From: Paulownia fortunei
Lineage: Eukaryota > Streptophyta > Magnoliopsida > Lamiales > Paulowniaceae
Length of the DNA stretch: 64,000 bases
Direction: 5' to 3'
Assembly (NCBI GenBank): GCA_019321725.1
Contig: CM033120.1
Span: forward strand, 5,399,694 to 5,463,693
Below the pieces are notes generated by a model. The model did no database searches and was not told the origin of the DNA. It was given only the letters and a program-made list of their open reading frames with translations. Every line of letters starts with the position of its first letter. Position 1 is the first letter of the stretch. Made by a program: the position numbers and the translations under genes. Positions 1 through 12,567 of this stretch are shown here, in pieces.

Positions 1-423
1 TTCGACAAACAACATTTCCAATTAAGAATTTCTATTGGGCCTATTTAGTTTACTTATTTTCTAACAAGCACCCGTATACATGCACTAGCATTACTACACC
101 AATATCCATAGAGCGAGACATGTTCCTCATATGAGCATGTATTGTATGCACGAGTCTATTGGTCTATTCGATGTCCCTTCTCAAATAATCCTCGACTTGG
201 TCTAATTTAAGACCAAATACATAGAAGCATATTCCATGATCACCATCAAATGTGTGATCATGCCCCATAGCTAAGTTTGGTGTAGGGACTTTATCTAATT
301 ACTATACGCAATTAAAGGTAAAGAATTTTCCTATCTTATCAATATAATTTGAAAAAGATTATTTTTTCAAATACAAGAGTATAAAAGACCAATCTAATTG
401 GCACGCCAGAAACTACTATAACA
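1..423 (-). mobile_element. Ty1/copia LTR fragment, 5' end of the LTR
   Basis: On the minus strand this stretch starts TGTTATAGTAG and continues through a motif meaning 'caattagattgg'. That is the same start as the copia LTRs at 19,179, 34,388 and (minus strand) 58,279. The rest matches the minus-strand LTR at 57,880-58,279 segment by segment. The LTR start is at 423 and the other end lies left of the window. Immediately to the right, sequence homologous to the middle of element A's 3' LTR begins, so this LTR is inserted in A's 5' LTR. Whether it is solo or belongs to a full element cannot be seen. Confidence 0.8.
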
Positions 424-1188
424 TCATGATGTTGGGACACACTTAGTGCTTGTTTAATTTCAATATGAGCTAAACTACTTTTGTTAAGGCTTGGAAAGCC
501 TTTTCTAGGGTGTTATGACTTGATATTTATATTGTGATTGGAATGTTGCTTTTATTGTGATGAGCATATGCCATGTTCTTAATGCCTCTTGAGACTTGGC
601 CAATTTCAAGTTAATTTTATTATTGCAATTAAGATCGAGAGGTGAGATTGTAATAATGGATCAGATAGTATATGCCAAGGACCGACCCCTATAGAGATAT
701 AGGCATAAGTATGTGCGATAGTCATAGGTGTGAAAACTGAAAGCTAGTTGAATTCACAAAGCTCAATGCACACTTAGTAGTATGGCCCATAGCTAGAGAT
801 GGCGTCAGTGGTTTACTAGGGGTATATTTGGTCCAACTCAAGAGAGAGCACAAATTACATTAGGAAAACCCATCATCACATAACCCACATCATTACTAAT
901 CATAATTAAGCTAGGTTCATAACAACATAGGATGGCTAACCAATGCCTTGACTCTTTTTAATATTGAATTCAATCCCCTAATCTCCTTGGGCTTTAGTTA
1001 ATTTTTTCAATTTAGTAGTCGTTGCATTTTAATTCAATCACCACAATATCGTTAGGTCAAATATAACATAGGTAATCTATATTTGGTACTCACACACGCA
1101 CTCTCTAGGGATACGATACTCTACTTACTCTTTATTACATATTGACATAGTATACTTATGATTTGTACCACTTATTTTGGGGTCACCA
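424..1188 (+). repeat. 5' LTR of element A, 3' portion
   Basis: Aligns to 9,434-10,157, including the shared segments 'cttgtctaatttcaatat', 'agagatggcgtc' and 'ggtttgtaccactta'. The upstream half of this LTR is separated by the copia LTR at 1-423 and lies outside the window. It ends CACCA six bases before the primer site, the same spacing as in element D. Confidence 0.8.
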
Positions 1189-1194
1189 AGTTTT

Positions 1195-1213
1195 TGGCAC
1201 TGTTGTCGGGAAA
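1195..1213 (+). promoter_or_regulatory. Primer binding site of element A (tRNA-Asp type)
   Basis: Reads TGGCACTGTTGTCGGGAAA. This is a degenerate form of the TGGCGCCGTTGCCGGGGAA site in element D. That site is complementary to the 3' end of plant tRNA-Asp, the primer known for Athila elements. Confidence 0.8.
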
Positions 1214-1465
1214 TGTATTTTTTGTGATGTCAAAGTTGATTTTCTAGTTGCAGTTTAATTTATTTTCTTTATTTTTATTTCATTATTTTTGTTTTTGTCT
1301 TTCTTAGTTTAATTCTACTTGAACAAGCTACTTTAAGAGTTCTTGTTTTTTTACTATAGGTGTTATTAGTGCATAACCTGATCATCTACATGGGATCTTG
1401 AATTATACGACTTGTAAATTGAAAAAACTCTTTGTTTGTTGATAAAGAAAGTAAAAGAGAAAAGA

Positions 1466-2798
1466 ATGGCCAACAATGAGCAAGACGTGAAGAATAGATC
1501 ATTGTTGGGTTATGTTAAGCCTTCGGTCAAGAGGATTAATTCGAGTATTAGAAAGTCGGCCATACAAGCAAACACTTTTGACATTAAACTAGCGATCATT
1601 CAAATGATTCAAACTATGGTACAATATGGTAGTTTGCCTAGTAATGACCCCAACGCCCACATCGTAAACTTCTTGGAGATTTGTGACACTTTTAAACATA
1701 ATGGAGTAAGCGATGATGTTATTAGGCTAAGATTATTTCCAATTTTGTTGAGGGACAAAGCCAAGAGTTGGCTTAATTTATTGCCCACTAGATCAACCAT
1801 CACATGGGAGGCCATCACACAAGTATTCCTTGTAAAATATTTCCCACCTTCTAAAACAACAAAAATGTCAAATGACATCACTATATTTGTGCAATTTGAG
1901 TTGGAGTCCTTATAAGAAGTTTGGGAAAGGTTCAAGGATTTGTTAAAAAGGTGCCCACACCATGGTTTACCTACATGGATTTAAGTACAAACATTTTGAA
2001 AAAGTTTGTAAGCCACCAACCAAGCTATGATAGATGCAGTGGCGGGAGGCATAATCATGAAGAAAACTCTAGATGAGGCATACGAGTTGTTAGAAGAAAT
2101 GGCATCTAATAGCTACCAATGGCAAATAGATAGAAGTTTGGGAAAGAAGGCAGTGGGAGTTCACATCGTTGGTATATACTCCACCCTTTTGGCTCAAATT
2201 AAAGCATTAAATAAGAAGATTGATAATATGAGTGCTTCAGCAATGAAGGTGCAAACCATCGCATGTGAGTTGTGTCAAGGTGGATACTATAGGACCAAAT
2301 GCCAAGTGGGGAAAACATTTTCATCCTCATTCGAGTAAGCTAATTATGTTGGGAATTTTAATAGGCAAACAAATAATCCTTATTCCTAAATATACAATTC
2401 GGATAGAGGAATCATCCAGACTTTGTACGGGGAGGTCAAGGTAGCTAAATCACTTCTCAAGCCAATCAAAACAAAGCTAGACCTCCACCACCAGGTTACC
2501 CACCCCAAGAGAAGAAATTAAATTTGGAAGAGCTTGTGGCCAGGTTCATTGCTAATGCTAAAGTGAGATTCCAAAGTAATAAGGCAACTTTACAAAATTT
2601 GGAAATCAAGTAGTTCAAATTGCAAACATGGTTTCGGGGAGTGCTCAAGGTACATTGCCAAGTGACATGGAGAAAAACCCCCAAGGCACAAGTAAATGTA
2701 ATCATATTGAGAAGTGGGAAGGAGGTACATACAAAAATGTAAGAAGTGGAACCTCAAGAAGAAAATGAAGACAAGCCAAAATCAAAGCCTAGCCCTTC
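1466..2798 (+). pseudogene. gag of element A (Athila-type, decayed)
   Basis: An open stretch from ATG 1,466 to a stop at 1,913 encodes the retrotransposon gag core, including LRLFPILLRDKAKSWLNLLP and then VKYFPP. The later frame at 2,027-2,338 carries the gag continuation (the 'ATSNSYQW'-like region) and a zinc-knuckle remnant (CELCQGGYYRTKC). These correspond to residues around 90-250 of the gag of element D. Gag would form the virus-like particle. Several stops and frameshifts show it is not functional, and the reading frame is finally cut by the solo LTR inserted at 2,799. Confidence 0.85.
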
Positions 2799-5651
2799 TG
2801 TGATACCCGAGCCTCTTACTACTCACATGGCCAAATATGATTCATGCATTACATGTTAATTTTATATGCTATTTGCATTTCTATTGACATTGCATAATTT
2901 ATTTTATTTTATACGACATTCTTAAATATTAAACTTAATGCTGAAGCTCTTGCACGATATTAGTTATTGAATTTCTTAATCTAAGTAGTTGATTTTATAT
3001 TGAAATGAGAAGAAAATGAGGTGGATCAATATTAGATATAGATGGGATATATAGGTTATAATTTTGGAAGTGCTAAAAGTGTTACTAGTAACCTTATACG
3101 GTTTAATTTGATTTGATCAAGTTATTTCAAAAGTATATATTTGTAAATTAGCATACTTGGGATATTGGACATGATATAATATGATTTAAGTGTCATATTA
3201 CAAGGCCCTTATGTGCATAGGATTTTAGAAATGCAAACTAGATAATTCTTTAAGAATCGGATGCGAATCGGTTTGGAGATCGAATAAACGGACATAGGAA
3301 TTACCTATGGGAATGAATGGTGATTAAGATAGGTTGCAACCAAATAAAAATAGGTGAGACACACAAGATTAGGGCTGCAAGATAAGGGACAAAATCAGAT
3401 TTTGCCATTTACTTGCCACCTCATGCTTTCTTATTAAGCTTAAGCTAACATCTCAAGCTAACACCTCAAACCCTTCACCCTTAAGCAACGACCAGACCCT
3501 CATTTCAGCCATTTTCATCTTCCAAACACACACCTTAAGGTCTCCAAGTGATCCAAATTGATTCCAAGTTGAAATAAAAGCAAGAAAAGCAAAGAAGAAG
3601 TGATTACCATCAAGTTAGCCTCAAAATCTGCATAGGTAACACTTATCTACGGTTTTGCCTTTGGTTTTCAGATTATTATGAATGGTTTTATGGTTTTTTA
3701 AGCTTTCAATATCTCTTATAAAAGTGTTAGGAAGTTTTTAGTTAGACTTTGGTGCACAAAGAAAGGGTTTTTGATCACAAACACTTAATAGGAAATACTT
3801 GTGGCAGAAACTGTCATCTTACTGTTTTCTTGTGTTTTAGGCTTCAAAAGTGTATGGTATGTTGAATAAAACCTATACTTATTACCATTTACATGACCAT
3901 ATATGAGTTAAGAGTATTTGAATGAAGTTTTATCAGTTGGAAATTGAAATAGAGAATGATATTGGAGAAACACTCAAACTGCCAAAATAGCAAAATCTGT
4001 TTTGGTGTGCTGTGAAGGAAACTGAATTAAGGGAGCTAAATCCATTATTTTTGGTAATAATATGACCTGGTTGTCTCCTTATATATTCTATCTAAGTATG
4101 GTGAAAATTTTGGAGTGATTGAATATACTTAAGGGTGCCAAAACCATTAATGTCATGAAGTGTGCAAAACTGTCACGGTAGGAAACAATCTGTTTCAGTA
4201 TGTCGTGAAGAGAGCTGAACTTGGGAAGCTATATCCGTGATTTTTAGCAATTCTATGATATGGTTACATTTATATACATGTTATATAAGTGTGGTAAAAA
4301 TTTGGGAGTGATTGGATATGCTTAGGGATGTTAAAATTATCATGCAACTAAACTTGACAGCAAGAAAATATGAAAATGTGAATCTGCCACATTTGATCAC
4401 TTAGCATGTTTCAACCTTGATATGTTGCTATTGAGTGTTAACAATTAGGTACATGCTATTAGAGTTATAATACTTCAATTACATGATGTTTGCATGCATT
4501 TAAGATGAGAAATTGAGGTATTTGAGGGGCTATATTGGGTTCTAGTTTGTGAAAGCTTGATTGTTAGCTTATAGCTTGGTGTTTAAGGTCTAGTATGAGA
4601 TTTTGTGCTTTCAACTTGCCAAATTGGGAATGGTGCTTGATGTTGGGTAATATTACAGGCTATTTTACATCTAAGGTTGGAGAGGAATACTAAACAAATT
4701 TAGACTAAGCCACCAACCAAGTGAAAGGTAAGTAAAGATTCATTTGCAACCACAATGCATAGACATAGTAGATGTGTGAATTATATGTGATATCATAAAT
4801 CATATGTGCATAGTAGAGGGCTCTCCATTGAGCATACATACATGGGCATTGTCATTAGCACGTGCATGCATCATATACGAGCATTGTGATAAATCTTGCA
4901 TTACACGGCATGGTTCAGAGAAAGGAAAATGTTTTGCTGACCACTACTAGTGCATCAAAGCATGCATGGATTTGCATGGTTTTATGCATGGATTTGCAGG
5001 TTCGCGTGCATGGATTTGCATGCTTATATGATTATTGGCCATTGGATTATGGCGGTGTACAGAGCTCTTTTCCGGTGCATGGGATAGTAGCGTTGGTCAG
5101 GGGCCCAAGAAAGAAATGATTTTGAGAGAAATATTTTGTTGCATAAAATTGCATTGTGAGCATAGCATTTTGAGTTGCATGACTTGATATTGTGGATTAT
5201 TCTTTGACATGCATAATCTTTACTTGCTGAGCGTTAGCTCATATAGTTTATGCATTGTAGGTGAGTACGACGATGCTTGAAGCATCTTTGGCTGGTTGGT
5301 CGGCTGTTGGAGCTCCTGCAGGTGTTTGAGGGAGTGTGTACATGGATGACGACCTGTTGGGCTATTTTGTTGGCTTGTTATATTTTGAGTCTGGTGTATT
5401 ATGTTTTTAGATTGGTACTATATTCCTCTTTTAAAACTTTACTGTAAATAAGTATGTAAATATTGTGGTCGTTATGGGTGTTGTGTTTTTATATAAATAC
5501 TGATCCTTCTATTTTAAATAGGGTTGTGTATGTAAGAAGTGATATATCTTTTCTTAAAGTGTTACAAAAAAAAATATTCCATGCATGCACACAGGTTCTA
5601 TCATGTCAAATTATACAATATATATGGTTGTGTAGGAATGGGGGTGTTACA
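2799..5651 (+). mobile_element. Chromovirus (Tekay/Del-like) solo LTR, 2.85 kb, with perfect target duplication
   Basis: Begins TGTGATACCC and ends GGGTGTTACA, giving an imperfect terminal inverted repeat. It is flanked by the identical 5-bp duplication CCTTC at 2,794-2,798 and 5,652-5,656. No internal region is present, so this is a solo LTR left by recombination between two LTRs. It is homologous along its length to the LTR at 22,933-25,648, which is followed by a tRNA-iMet primer site, and to B's LTR. A TATA-like tract (atataaatac, 5,491-5,500) lies near the 3' end. The small reading frames inside are not genes. Confidence 0.92.
4963..5028 (+). repeat. Three tandem 22-bp units in the solo LTR
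   Basis: TGCATGGATTTGCA recurs exactly at 4,963, 4,985 and 5,007, a constant 22-bp period. Each unit ends in a variable 8-bp tail. The units contain TGCATG and CATGCA-like motifs resembling plant RY elements. The related LTRs of H lack the array. Confidence 0.85.
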
Positions 5652-5656
5652 CCTTC

Positions 5657-6700
5657 ACCCAAACTAGTCATCCTTAATGAGGCAATAAATGTTCCTCCAC
5701 CTTATCCTATGGCATTAAAAAAGCAAAAATTAGATGTGTAATTTTATAAATTTCTTGAAGTCTTTGAAAAGTTGCATGTTAATATTCCATTTGCCAATAC
5801 TTTACTTCATAAGCCTAGTTATGCTAAATTCTTGAAAGAAATTTTGTGAAACAAAGGAAATTGGAGGAACATAAGAAGGCAAACTTGACCGAGGAGTGCT
5901 CGGTGATTGTGTAAAATAAGCTTCCTCCTAAGCTTAAGAACCCCGGGAGTTTCTCTATCCCTTGCATTATTGCTTCAATCACCTTTCCTAATACTTTACA
6001 TGATTTGGGAGCAAATATTAATCTTATACATTTGTCGATTTATAAAAATGCATGGATTGGGAGAGCTAAAGCCAACAATAGTGTCATTTCAACTAGTCAA
6101 CTGGTCCATCAAGTATCCAAGAGGTATTGTTGAGAATGTACCCATAAAGATAGACAAGTTTATTTTCCCAGTTGATTTCATTATGTGAGATATGAAGGAA
6201 GATGCTTAATGTGCCCCTTATTCTAGATAGATCTTTCCTAGTGATGAGTAGAGTTTTGATTGATGTGCAACTAGGAAATTTGATATTTAGAATAGGGAAT
6301 GACCAAGCGACCTTTCATGTTTCAAAAGTTTGAAAATGTCCAGTAGAAATAAACTTGTGTGGAAAAATTGTTCTATTTAACCCATTGACTAATGATCTTT
6401 TGCAATAAACTAATTATGATGAGAAAGTTGAAACATGTATTGTAAACTTAAAAGAAAATGGAAAAGGTGAAATGCATGTTAATGTGAATGAATTTAAGGG
6501 ATAGAATTGTTTGGTGGAAAAAGTCTAAGTGCAATCAGTTAGATACTTTTGATCCCTTTGTTGCTGAGAGAGTGCAGGAAAATAGGTTGAGGAAAGAATT
6601 AGAAGCACCATTGAGTATTTTAAAAAGGAGAAAAGTTGGAGGATGAAAGCTTGGTGGCTGCCCTTGCACACTTTGATGCCAAATTACCCTTCAAGAAGCA
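5657..6700 (+). pseudogene. gag end/protease remnant of element A
   Basis: Fragments in alternating frames match the protease region of element D: NIPFANTLLHKPSYAKFLKE near 5,780-5,840, then a DLGANINLI-type aspartic protease motif near 6,010. After that come GELKPT, IKYPRGIVENVPIKIDKF and FPVDF (to about 6,185). A GRPFL-like and LIDVQLGNLIFRIGND stretch follows to about 6,310. The catalytic D-L-G-A is readable, but stops and frameshifts are frequent. No RT follows. The sequence at 6,500-6,960 resembles the poorly conserved Athila tract downstream of the coding region, so everything between was deleted. Confidence 0.75.
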
Positions 6701-8629
6701 TTTTCAAGTGAAGTTAAAAATTTTAGGCAAGCTAAGACAAAGATTATGATCAATCATGTAAGGAGAGGCCCATGAGGAGAAATTCAAACCCTTTGATATG
6801 GGGTGATTAGCACCAATCCAAGCACTACTTGGGATGAGGTAACAAGCGTAAGATTTCTAAATTATATCTTGCTCTTTCTTGAGAGGTAATAAAGTTTGGT
6901 TAAAGAATATAAATTAAGAACTTCTTGGGAGGCAACCCAAGTTTTTGTTTTCTTTGCTTTTGAATATTTTTTTAGTTTTTGAAGGATGTTCCATTTCTAG
7001 ATATAGGCATATCTTGCTTTCTTTTATTTAGCTATTGCACTTGCTTTGTTTACTTTTATGTTTTCACTTTTATGTATAGCCCATGTGCTTTCATGTCATA
7101 TTTTTCTTGTGTAGATAGACATCTCCTTGGTGATATATGGATCTCCCATGGACTTTAGGTGTATCATCTATTGGAAAGGGGAGTTTTCTATTTCCCTCTT
7201 CTTATGTGCTTTAATTCTCTAAACATTCAGAACAAGGTTAATTTTAAAGTTGGGGTGGGATTTGTATTTTATGTGTTTGAGGTTTATGAGAAAAATTGAG
7301 CTAATTTTTTCAACTTTTGTTAAAGCTTTGTATGTGAATTACAAATGTTGTGTGATGAGAGTCCAAGAGCAAACATGCTTTGTTGATAAACTTAGTTGAG
7401 TTCATATTTTGTGATTGAATGAATAACTTGATTACGGATTACCTATGATGATACCTAATTGACATTGTATATAGTCTAGAGGAAAGAAATATTACTAGTC
7501 TTGGACATGGCAATTTTTGTGTATATTTGATCTTTGTCAAGAATGATGAGTTTTAGTTAAGCATGTTGTGTTGAAATCTTGGAAATTGTGTGCTACTTGG
7601 TATTGGATTTTATTTCCAATGAGTTGTATCGATTATTTTGTGGTGTTCTATAACTTGCTCGATTATTTTTTGAGGCAAAATCCTAAATAACTAGCAAACT
7701 TAGAAATGAATTAAGCCATCTTTGACTTGTTTTTACCTTTCAAGCCTACCATGATCACATTTTTCATTCACTAGTTACCCCTTTGAGCTTTTTTTTCAAA
7801 TAATGGCATGTACAATGCATATGAATGACCACCATTCAACTTTATTACTTGAAGCTCATTACACCTACCCTTTACAGCCCAAAAAACTAATTATTATCCC
7901 TAAGAGAGCTTTAGGTGTGACATTTTGTGCACAATCTTATCAAGGAGTCCTGTGGAGACATGTTGAGGGCATGGATGAATGCATTTAAGGGTATGACCAA
8001 GGAAAATGTACAAGAAAACCATCACAACTTAAGTTGATGAAAGGAAACAAGTTTGGGAGTTGTGAAAGCCAAAAAAAAACAAGAAATGAAGCCCAAGGAT
8101 TAATGAAAAAAAAAAGAAGAAAAGAAAAAAAAAGTTGTTGACAAAGAAAATAAAAAAGAGCATGAATCCTAAAGGAAAAATGAAGAGAATTGAAGAAGGA
8201 GAGTGAGATTCTATGTGCAACGCTTTATGCTCTCTTACGTTGTTTATCCTTACCCTTTCTTTGTAAGCCAATACCTAGGCCTTATGTTACAAGTTTATTA
8301 AAGTCCTTTTGATCTAAGTTTGCAAGTGTCTACATTAATGGAAAATTCGTATGCTGGAATACCTAGAACTTCTTTGCTTAGATCATGATAATCATTGGTT
8401 GTGAAATTTATATCTAAAATGTATACATGAAACTTGAGGTTGACACTTCATACAAACACGTTTTGAATTCATGACTAGATTGATGGAGCACAAGTTTTGT
8501 AGTATCATTTGACTAGTTTTTTGACTAATATTTACATTTATGCAATAAAGATTGATGAGGCATTTGAATTGGTTGATCAAGCTTAGTAATTCATGAACAA
8601 GTATAAGCCTATGATTGTTTTATTTTGAG
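6701..8629 (+). other. 3' non-coding region of element A
   Basis: No gene seen. It contains the tract 'cttgggaggcaacccaag' (about 6,926-6,944), often found downstream of the coding region in plant gypsy elements, and long A-rich stretches (8,070-8,165). The apparent minus-strand Phe-rich frame at 8,029-8,271 is only the complement of these A tracts. Confidence 0.6.
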
Positions 8630-8670
8630 TTTTGCTCGATGACGAGCAAAAAGGTAAGTTTGGGGATAGT
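8630..8670 (+). promoter_or_regulatory. Stem-loop plus polypurine tract before the 3' LTR of element A
   Basis: TTTTGCTCG (8,630-8,638), loop ATGA, then CGAGCAAAA (8,643-8,651) makes a perfect 9-bp stem. It is followed by the purine-rich AAGGTAAGTTTGGGGATAG that would prime plus-strand DNA. Element D has the same arrangement with a different stem sequence. Confidence 0.7.
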
Positions 8671-10157
8671 TGATAGGCTCATAAATTATGACATTTCCAA
8701 CACCTCCATAAGCACAATTGCACATGTTTTTGCCTTACAATTAATACAATTTTTCCTTTTTTGTGATAATCATGTGTAGGTGCAAAGTTAGAAGAAATGG
8801 GTTGAAATATCAAAAATGAAAAAAAATGAAAAAAGGGTCCAAGTTGTGGCCCCAAATAAACAGTGCATTCTGAGTCGCGGCCTAGAAATTCCATGTCACA
8901 ACCCCAAAATCTTAAGCCGCGGCTCCACCTTGAATAACATAAAAATATTCTCCAATGGGATTTTGATGACTAGTGGTGAAAAATGCTTATTTTGGCATCT
9001 TTCTTATTCCCTATACCTTAGATATAGTACATACATCACACACACCATGTGACCCTCTATTAGATACACTATACACACATAATTATATCACACAAATGAG
9101 AGATGCACACATGCTTATATTTATTTTCTGGAGCAGCACACAAACTACACAACATTCCAACATACAATTCATCACCCACACACACTCTACACCTAAATTC
9201 TCACACACATTCCTCTCCACCTAAAATACACATTTCTCCATATTTCTTCACTCATTACACCAAGAACACACACACCCATTACCAATGAGCTTGGGATTTA
9301 AAGAGAAGAAGAGAATGAGTTTCATTGGGTATTGAAGATTTCGAAAAAAAAAAGAAGAATCACTTAGTGGTTGTAATCTTCTACTTTAATTTATTTTTTC
9401 ATTTTGTTTAGTTTTGAGAAATTTGTAAGATTCATGATGTTTGGAAATAGTTGGTGCTTGTCTAATTTCAATATCAGCTAAACTACTTTTATCGAGGCTT
9501 GGAAAATTATTTCTATGGAGTTATGAATTGATGTTCATATTATTATTGGAATGCTACTTTTATTGTGATGAGCATATGCTATGTTCTTAATGCTTATTGA
9601 CACTTGGCCAATTTCAAGTTTATTTTAATTATTGCAATTAAGATCGACAGTTGAGGTTGTAACAATTAGTATATAGAGATATAGGCATAGGTACGTTTGG
9701 TAGTTATAGGTGTGAAAACTAAAAGCTAGTGGAATTCACAAAGCTTAATTCACTCTTAGTAGGATAGCCCATAGCTAGAGATGGTATCGGTAGCCTACTA
9801 GGGGTAGATTTGGTCCAACTCAAGAGAGAGTACCAATTACATTATGAAGACTCGCTGTCATACAGCCCACATCATTCCTAATCATATTAAGCTAGGTTTA
9901 TAACAACATATGATGGCTAACCAATGCCTTGACTCTTCTTACTATTGAATTCGATCCCTAATCTCCTTGGGCTTTAGTTTTGTCAATTTAGTAGTTGTTG
10001 TATTTTAATTCAATCACCATAACATCATTAGGCCAAATATAGCATAGGTAATCTATATTTGGTACTCACATACGTACTCCTTAAGGATATGATGCTCTGC
10101 TCACTCTTTATTATTTGTTGACACCGTGCACTTTTGGTTTGTACCACTTATATTGGG
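8671..10157 (+). repeat. 3' LTR of element A
   Basis: Begins TGATAGGCTC directly after the polypurine tract. The second half matches the 5' LTR at 424-1,188. Its length (about 1.49 kb) and TGATA start resemble element D's LTR (1,612 bp, TGATAAGTGC). An ACAC-rich stretch lies at 9,020-9,280. The 3' boundary is placed where homology to the 5' LTR stops and B's reverse transcriptase frame resumes, accurate to a few bases. Confidence 0.8.
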
Positions 10158-12560
10158 TATTTAAATATTTTCTTGATAGATTTGTTATTGTGTTCATTGA
10201 TGAAATCCTAATTTACTCTAAAACTAAAGAAAAACATGCTAAATGTTTAAGAATGGTGTTAGAAGTTTTAAAAAAAATAGTTGTAAGCTAATTTTAAGAA
10301 ATATGAGTTTTGGTTAGACTAAGTGGTATTTTTGGGGCATATAATATCCATAGAAAGAATATAAGTAGACCCAAATAAACTAGAAGTTATTAGTAGTTGG
10401 CCACAACCTACCAATCCATCAGAAATACAGAGTTTTATGGGCTTAGTTGGATATTACCATAGATTTGAGGAGGGATTTTTTAAGATAGCTTATTCTTTGA
10501 CATGGTTAGCCAAAAAAAGTGTGACATTAAAATGGACATATTCTTGTGAGCAAAGTTTTTAGAAACTAAAGAAAAGTTTGACTTAAGCACTTATCATTTC
10601 GATTCCAACACAAACTGGAGGTTTTGTGGTTTATAGTGATACTTCGAAAAATGGGTTGGGATGTGTATTAATGTAAAATGGTAAGGATATCGCATATGCA
10701 TCCAAACAACTTAAAGGCTATGGGAAGAATTATCTTACGCATGATTTGGAAATTATTGCAGTGGTGTTCACACTTAAAATATGGAGATATTACTTGTATG
10801 GTGAATAATGTTAGATTTACACTGATCACAAAAGTTTAAAATATTTCTTCACACAAAAAGAATTGAATATGAGATAATGGAGATGGATGGAAATGGAGAA
10901 AGTTTATGATTGTATTATCAACTATCATCTTGGTAAGGCTAATGTTGTAGCTGATTTATTAAGCAGGAAATTAATACAATGTACAAATACCATGGTGGTG
11001 ACTCAAAAACCAGAGTTAATGAATTTACAAAAAATAGAAATAGAGATTGTGCAACAAGGATATGTGGAGGCTAAATTTGAAGATTTGACACTCTAACCAA
11101 CTTTGATCGACATAATTCAACAAAGCCAATAAATTGATGAGTATTTTACTAAGGTAAAGAAAGATGTTACTTCAGGGGTGTCTTCTGATTTTCAAATATT
11201 AGAAAATGGTATTCTGCAATTCAGAGGATGGTTGTATGTATCTAATATGGAAAGCATTCAGGGGAATATTTTGACTGAGGCATAGTCAACACCATATTTA
11301 GTACATCTAAGAGCTACTAAAATGTATAGAGATTTGAGAATGAATTACTGATTGCAAGGTATGAAAAGAGATGTTGCCAAATTTGTAGAACAATGTTTAA
11401 CAATGTCAACTGATAAAAGTAGAACATCAAAGACCAGCAGTAACCTTGCAACCTGTGCTTATTCTAGAATAGAAATGGGGAAGAATTACTATGGACTTTA
11501 TGATAGGGTTACCAAAGACAGTTAAAGGTAATGTTGCTATTTGGGTTATTATTGATAAATTAACCAAATCTGCTCATTTTTCCTCGTTTGTTCTTCCTAT
11601 TCTATAAATCGTTATGCACAAATATATCTACAAAAAGTGGTTAGACTTCATGATGTACCAGTATTTATTATTTCTGATAGAGATTCAAGATTTTTGTCTG
11701 CCTCTTGGAAGAGTCTACACAAGGAGTTGGGAACTTATTTATCCTTTAGCAGTGCATATCATCCCCATACTGATAGATAATTAAAATGAATAATATAAAC
11801 TTTGGAGGATATGCTTAAAGCCTATATATTAGATTTTCAAGGTCAATTAAACAAATTCTTACTTTGGTGGAATTTTTTATAATAACAACTATCATATTAC
11901 TATTGGAATAGCTCCTTGTGAGGCATTATATGGTAGAAAGTGTCGGTTTCAAGTTTATTGGGATGACATTGGTGAAAAAAAAAGATTTTGGGCCTAGATA
12001 TGGTTCGATAAATGGTAGAAGTCGTGATATAAATTCATGAACGTACGAAAGCTGGTTAAAGCTGACAAAAGAGTTATACCAACCAAAGAAGAAGAATATT
12101 GAAATTCAAAATAAAGGATCAAGTATTTCTTAAAGTAGCTCCAATGAAAGGGATTATGTGTTTTGGGAAGAAAGGAAAACTTAATTCTAGATATGTTGAT
12201 CCATTTCACATTATTGAAAGAATTAGGGATGTGGCCTACAGACTTGATCTCCCTACATCAATGGTTAAAGTGCGCACTGTATTACATGTATCCATGTTGA
12301 GGAAATATATAACAAATCCATCTCATATTTTGAATAATGAACCGATATACTTGAAGTAATTCAAGTTACGAAAAGAGACCTATAAAGATTCTTCTACAAG
12401 AGGAAAAATAACTCATAAATAAGAAAATTCCATTGGTTAAATTCTTATGCCAAAATTAGTCAAAAGAAGAAGCTACTTTAGAAATGGAGGATGAAATGAG
12501 AGCTAAGTACCTAAAACTCTTTCGGTAAGTAAATTTTGGGGACAAAATTTTCAAAATAAG
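10158..12560 (+). pseudogene. RT-RNase H-integrase-chromodomain remnant of element B
   Basis: Translated fragments follow the chromovirus pol order. FVIVFIDEILIYSK (RT catalytic region, with D-E in place of the usual D-D) lies at 10,180-10,230. RNase H fragments lie at 10,620-10,960 and end INYHLGKANVVADLLSRK. Integrase pieces lie at 11,330-11,800, including an SDRDSRF-type motif and HPHTDR. The GPY-like region KVAPMKGIMCFGKKGKL through VLHVSMLRKYITNPSHIL is at 12,099-12,359, and a chromodomain remnant ending EDEMRAKYLKLF is at 12,480-12,530. Frameshifts and stops are many. It would have replicated and integrated the element with chromodomain-guided targeting, and it is dead now. Confidence 0.85.
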
Positions 12561-12567
12561 GGGAGGA

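Larger units (their letters stand above)
424..10157 (+). mobile_element. Element A: defective Athila-like Ty3/gypsy retrotransposon
   Basis: It has a partial 5' LTR (424-1,188), a tRNA-Asp-type primer site, a gag remnant, a protease remnant, a long 3' non-coding tract, a polypurine tract and a 3' LTR (8,671 to about 10,157). The gag and protease fragments match the intact frames of element D in order. No reverse transcriptase, RNase H or integrase sequence is recognisable, so the element is internally deleted and non-autonomous. It interrupts the reverse transcriptase of chromovirus B, whose frame resumes right after the 3' LTR. It is itself interrupted by the solo LTR at 2,799-5,651. Many stops and diverged LTRs mark it as old. 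Confidence 0.85.

Noticed and set aside
4963..5028. Regularly spaced repeats, checked as a possible CRISPR-like array.
   Set aside because: Plant nuclear DNA, only three units, and 8-bp tails instead of spacers.
4862..5119. 85-codon open frame in the solo LTR.
   Set aside because: It lies over the 22-bp repeats and is not open in the related LTRs.
8029..8271. Minus-strand open frame rich in Phe and Leu, resembling a membrane protein.
   Set aside because: It is the complement of A-rich tracts in the 3' non-coding region of element A. No homologous frame is seen in related elements.
9020..9290. ACAC-rich stretch with overlapping open frames.
   Set aside because: Low-complexity sequence inside element A's 3' LTR; the frames are not conserved in element D.
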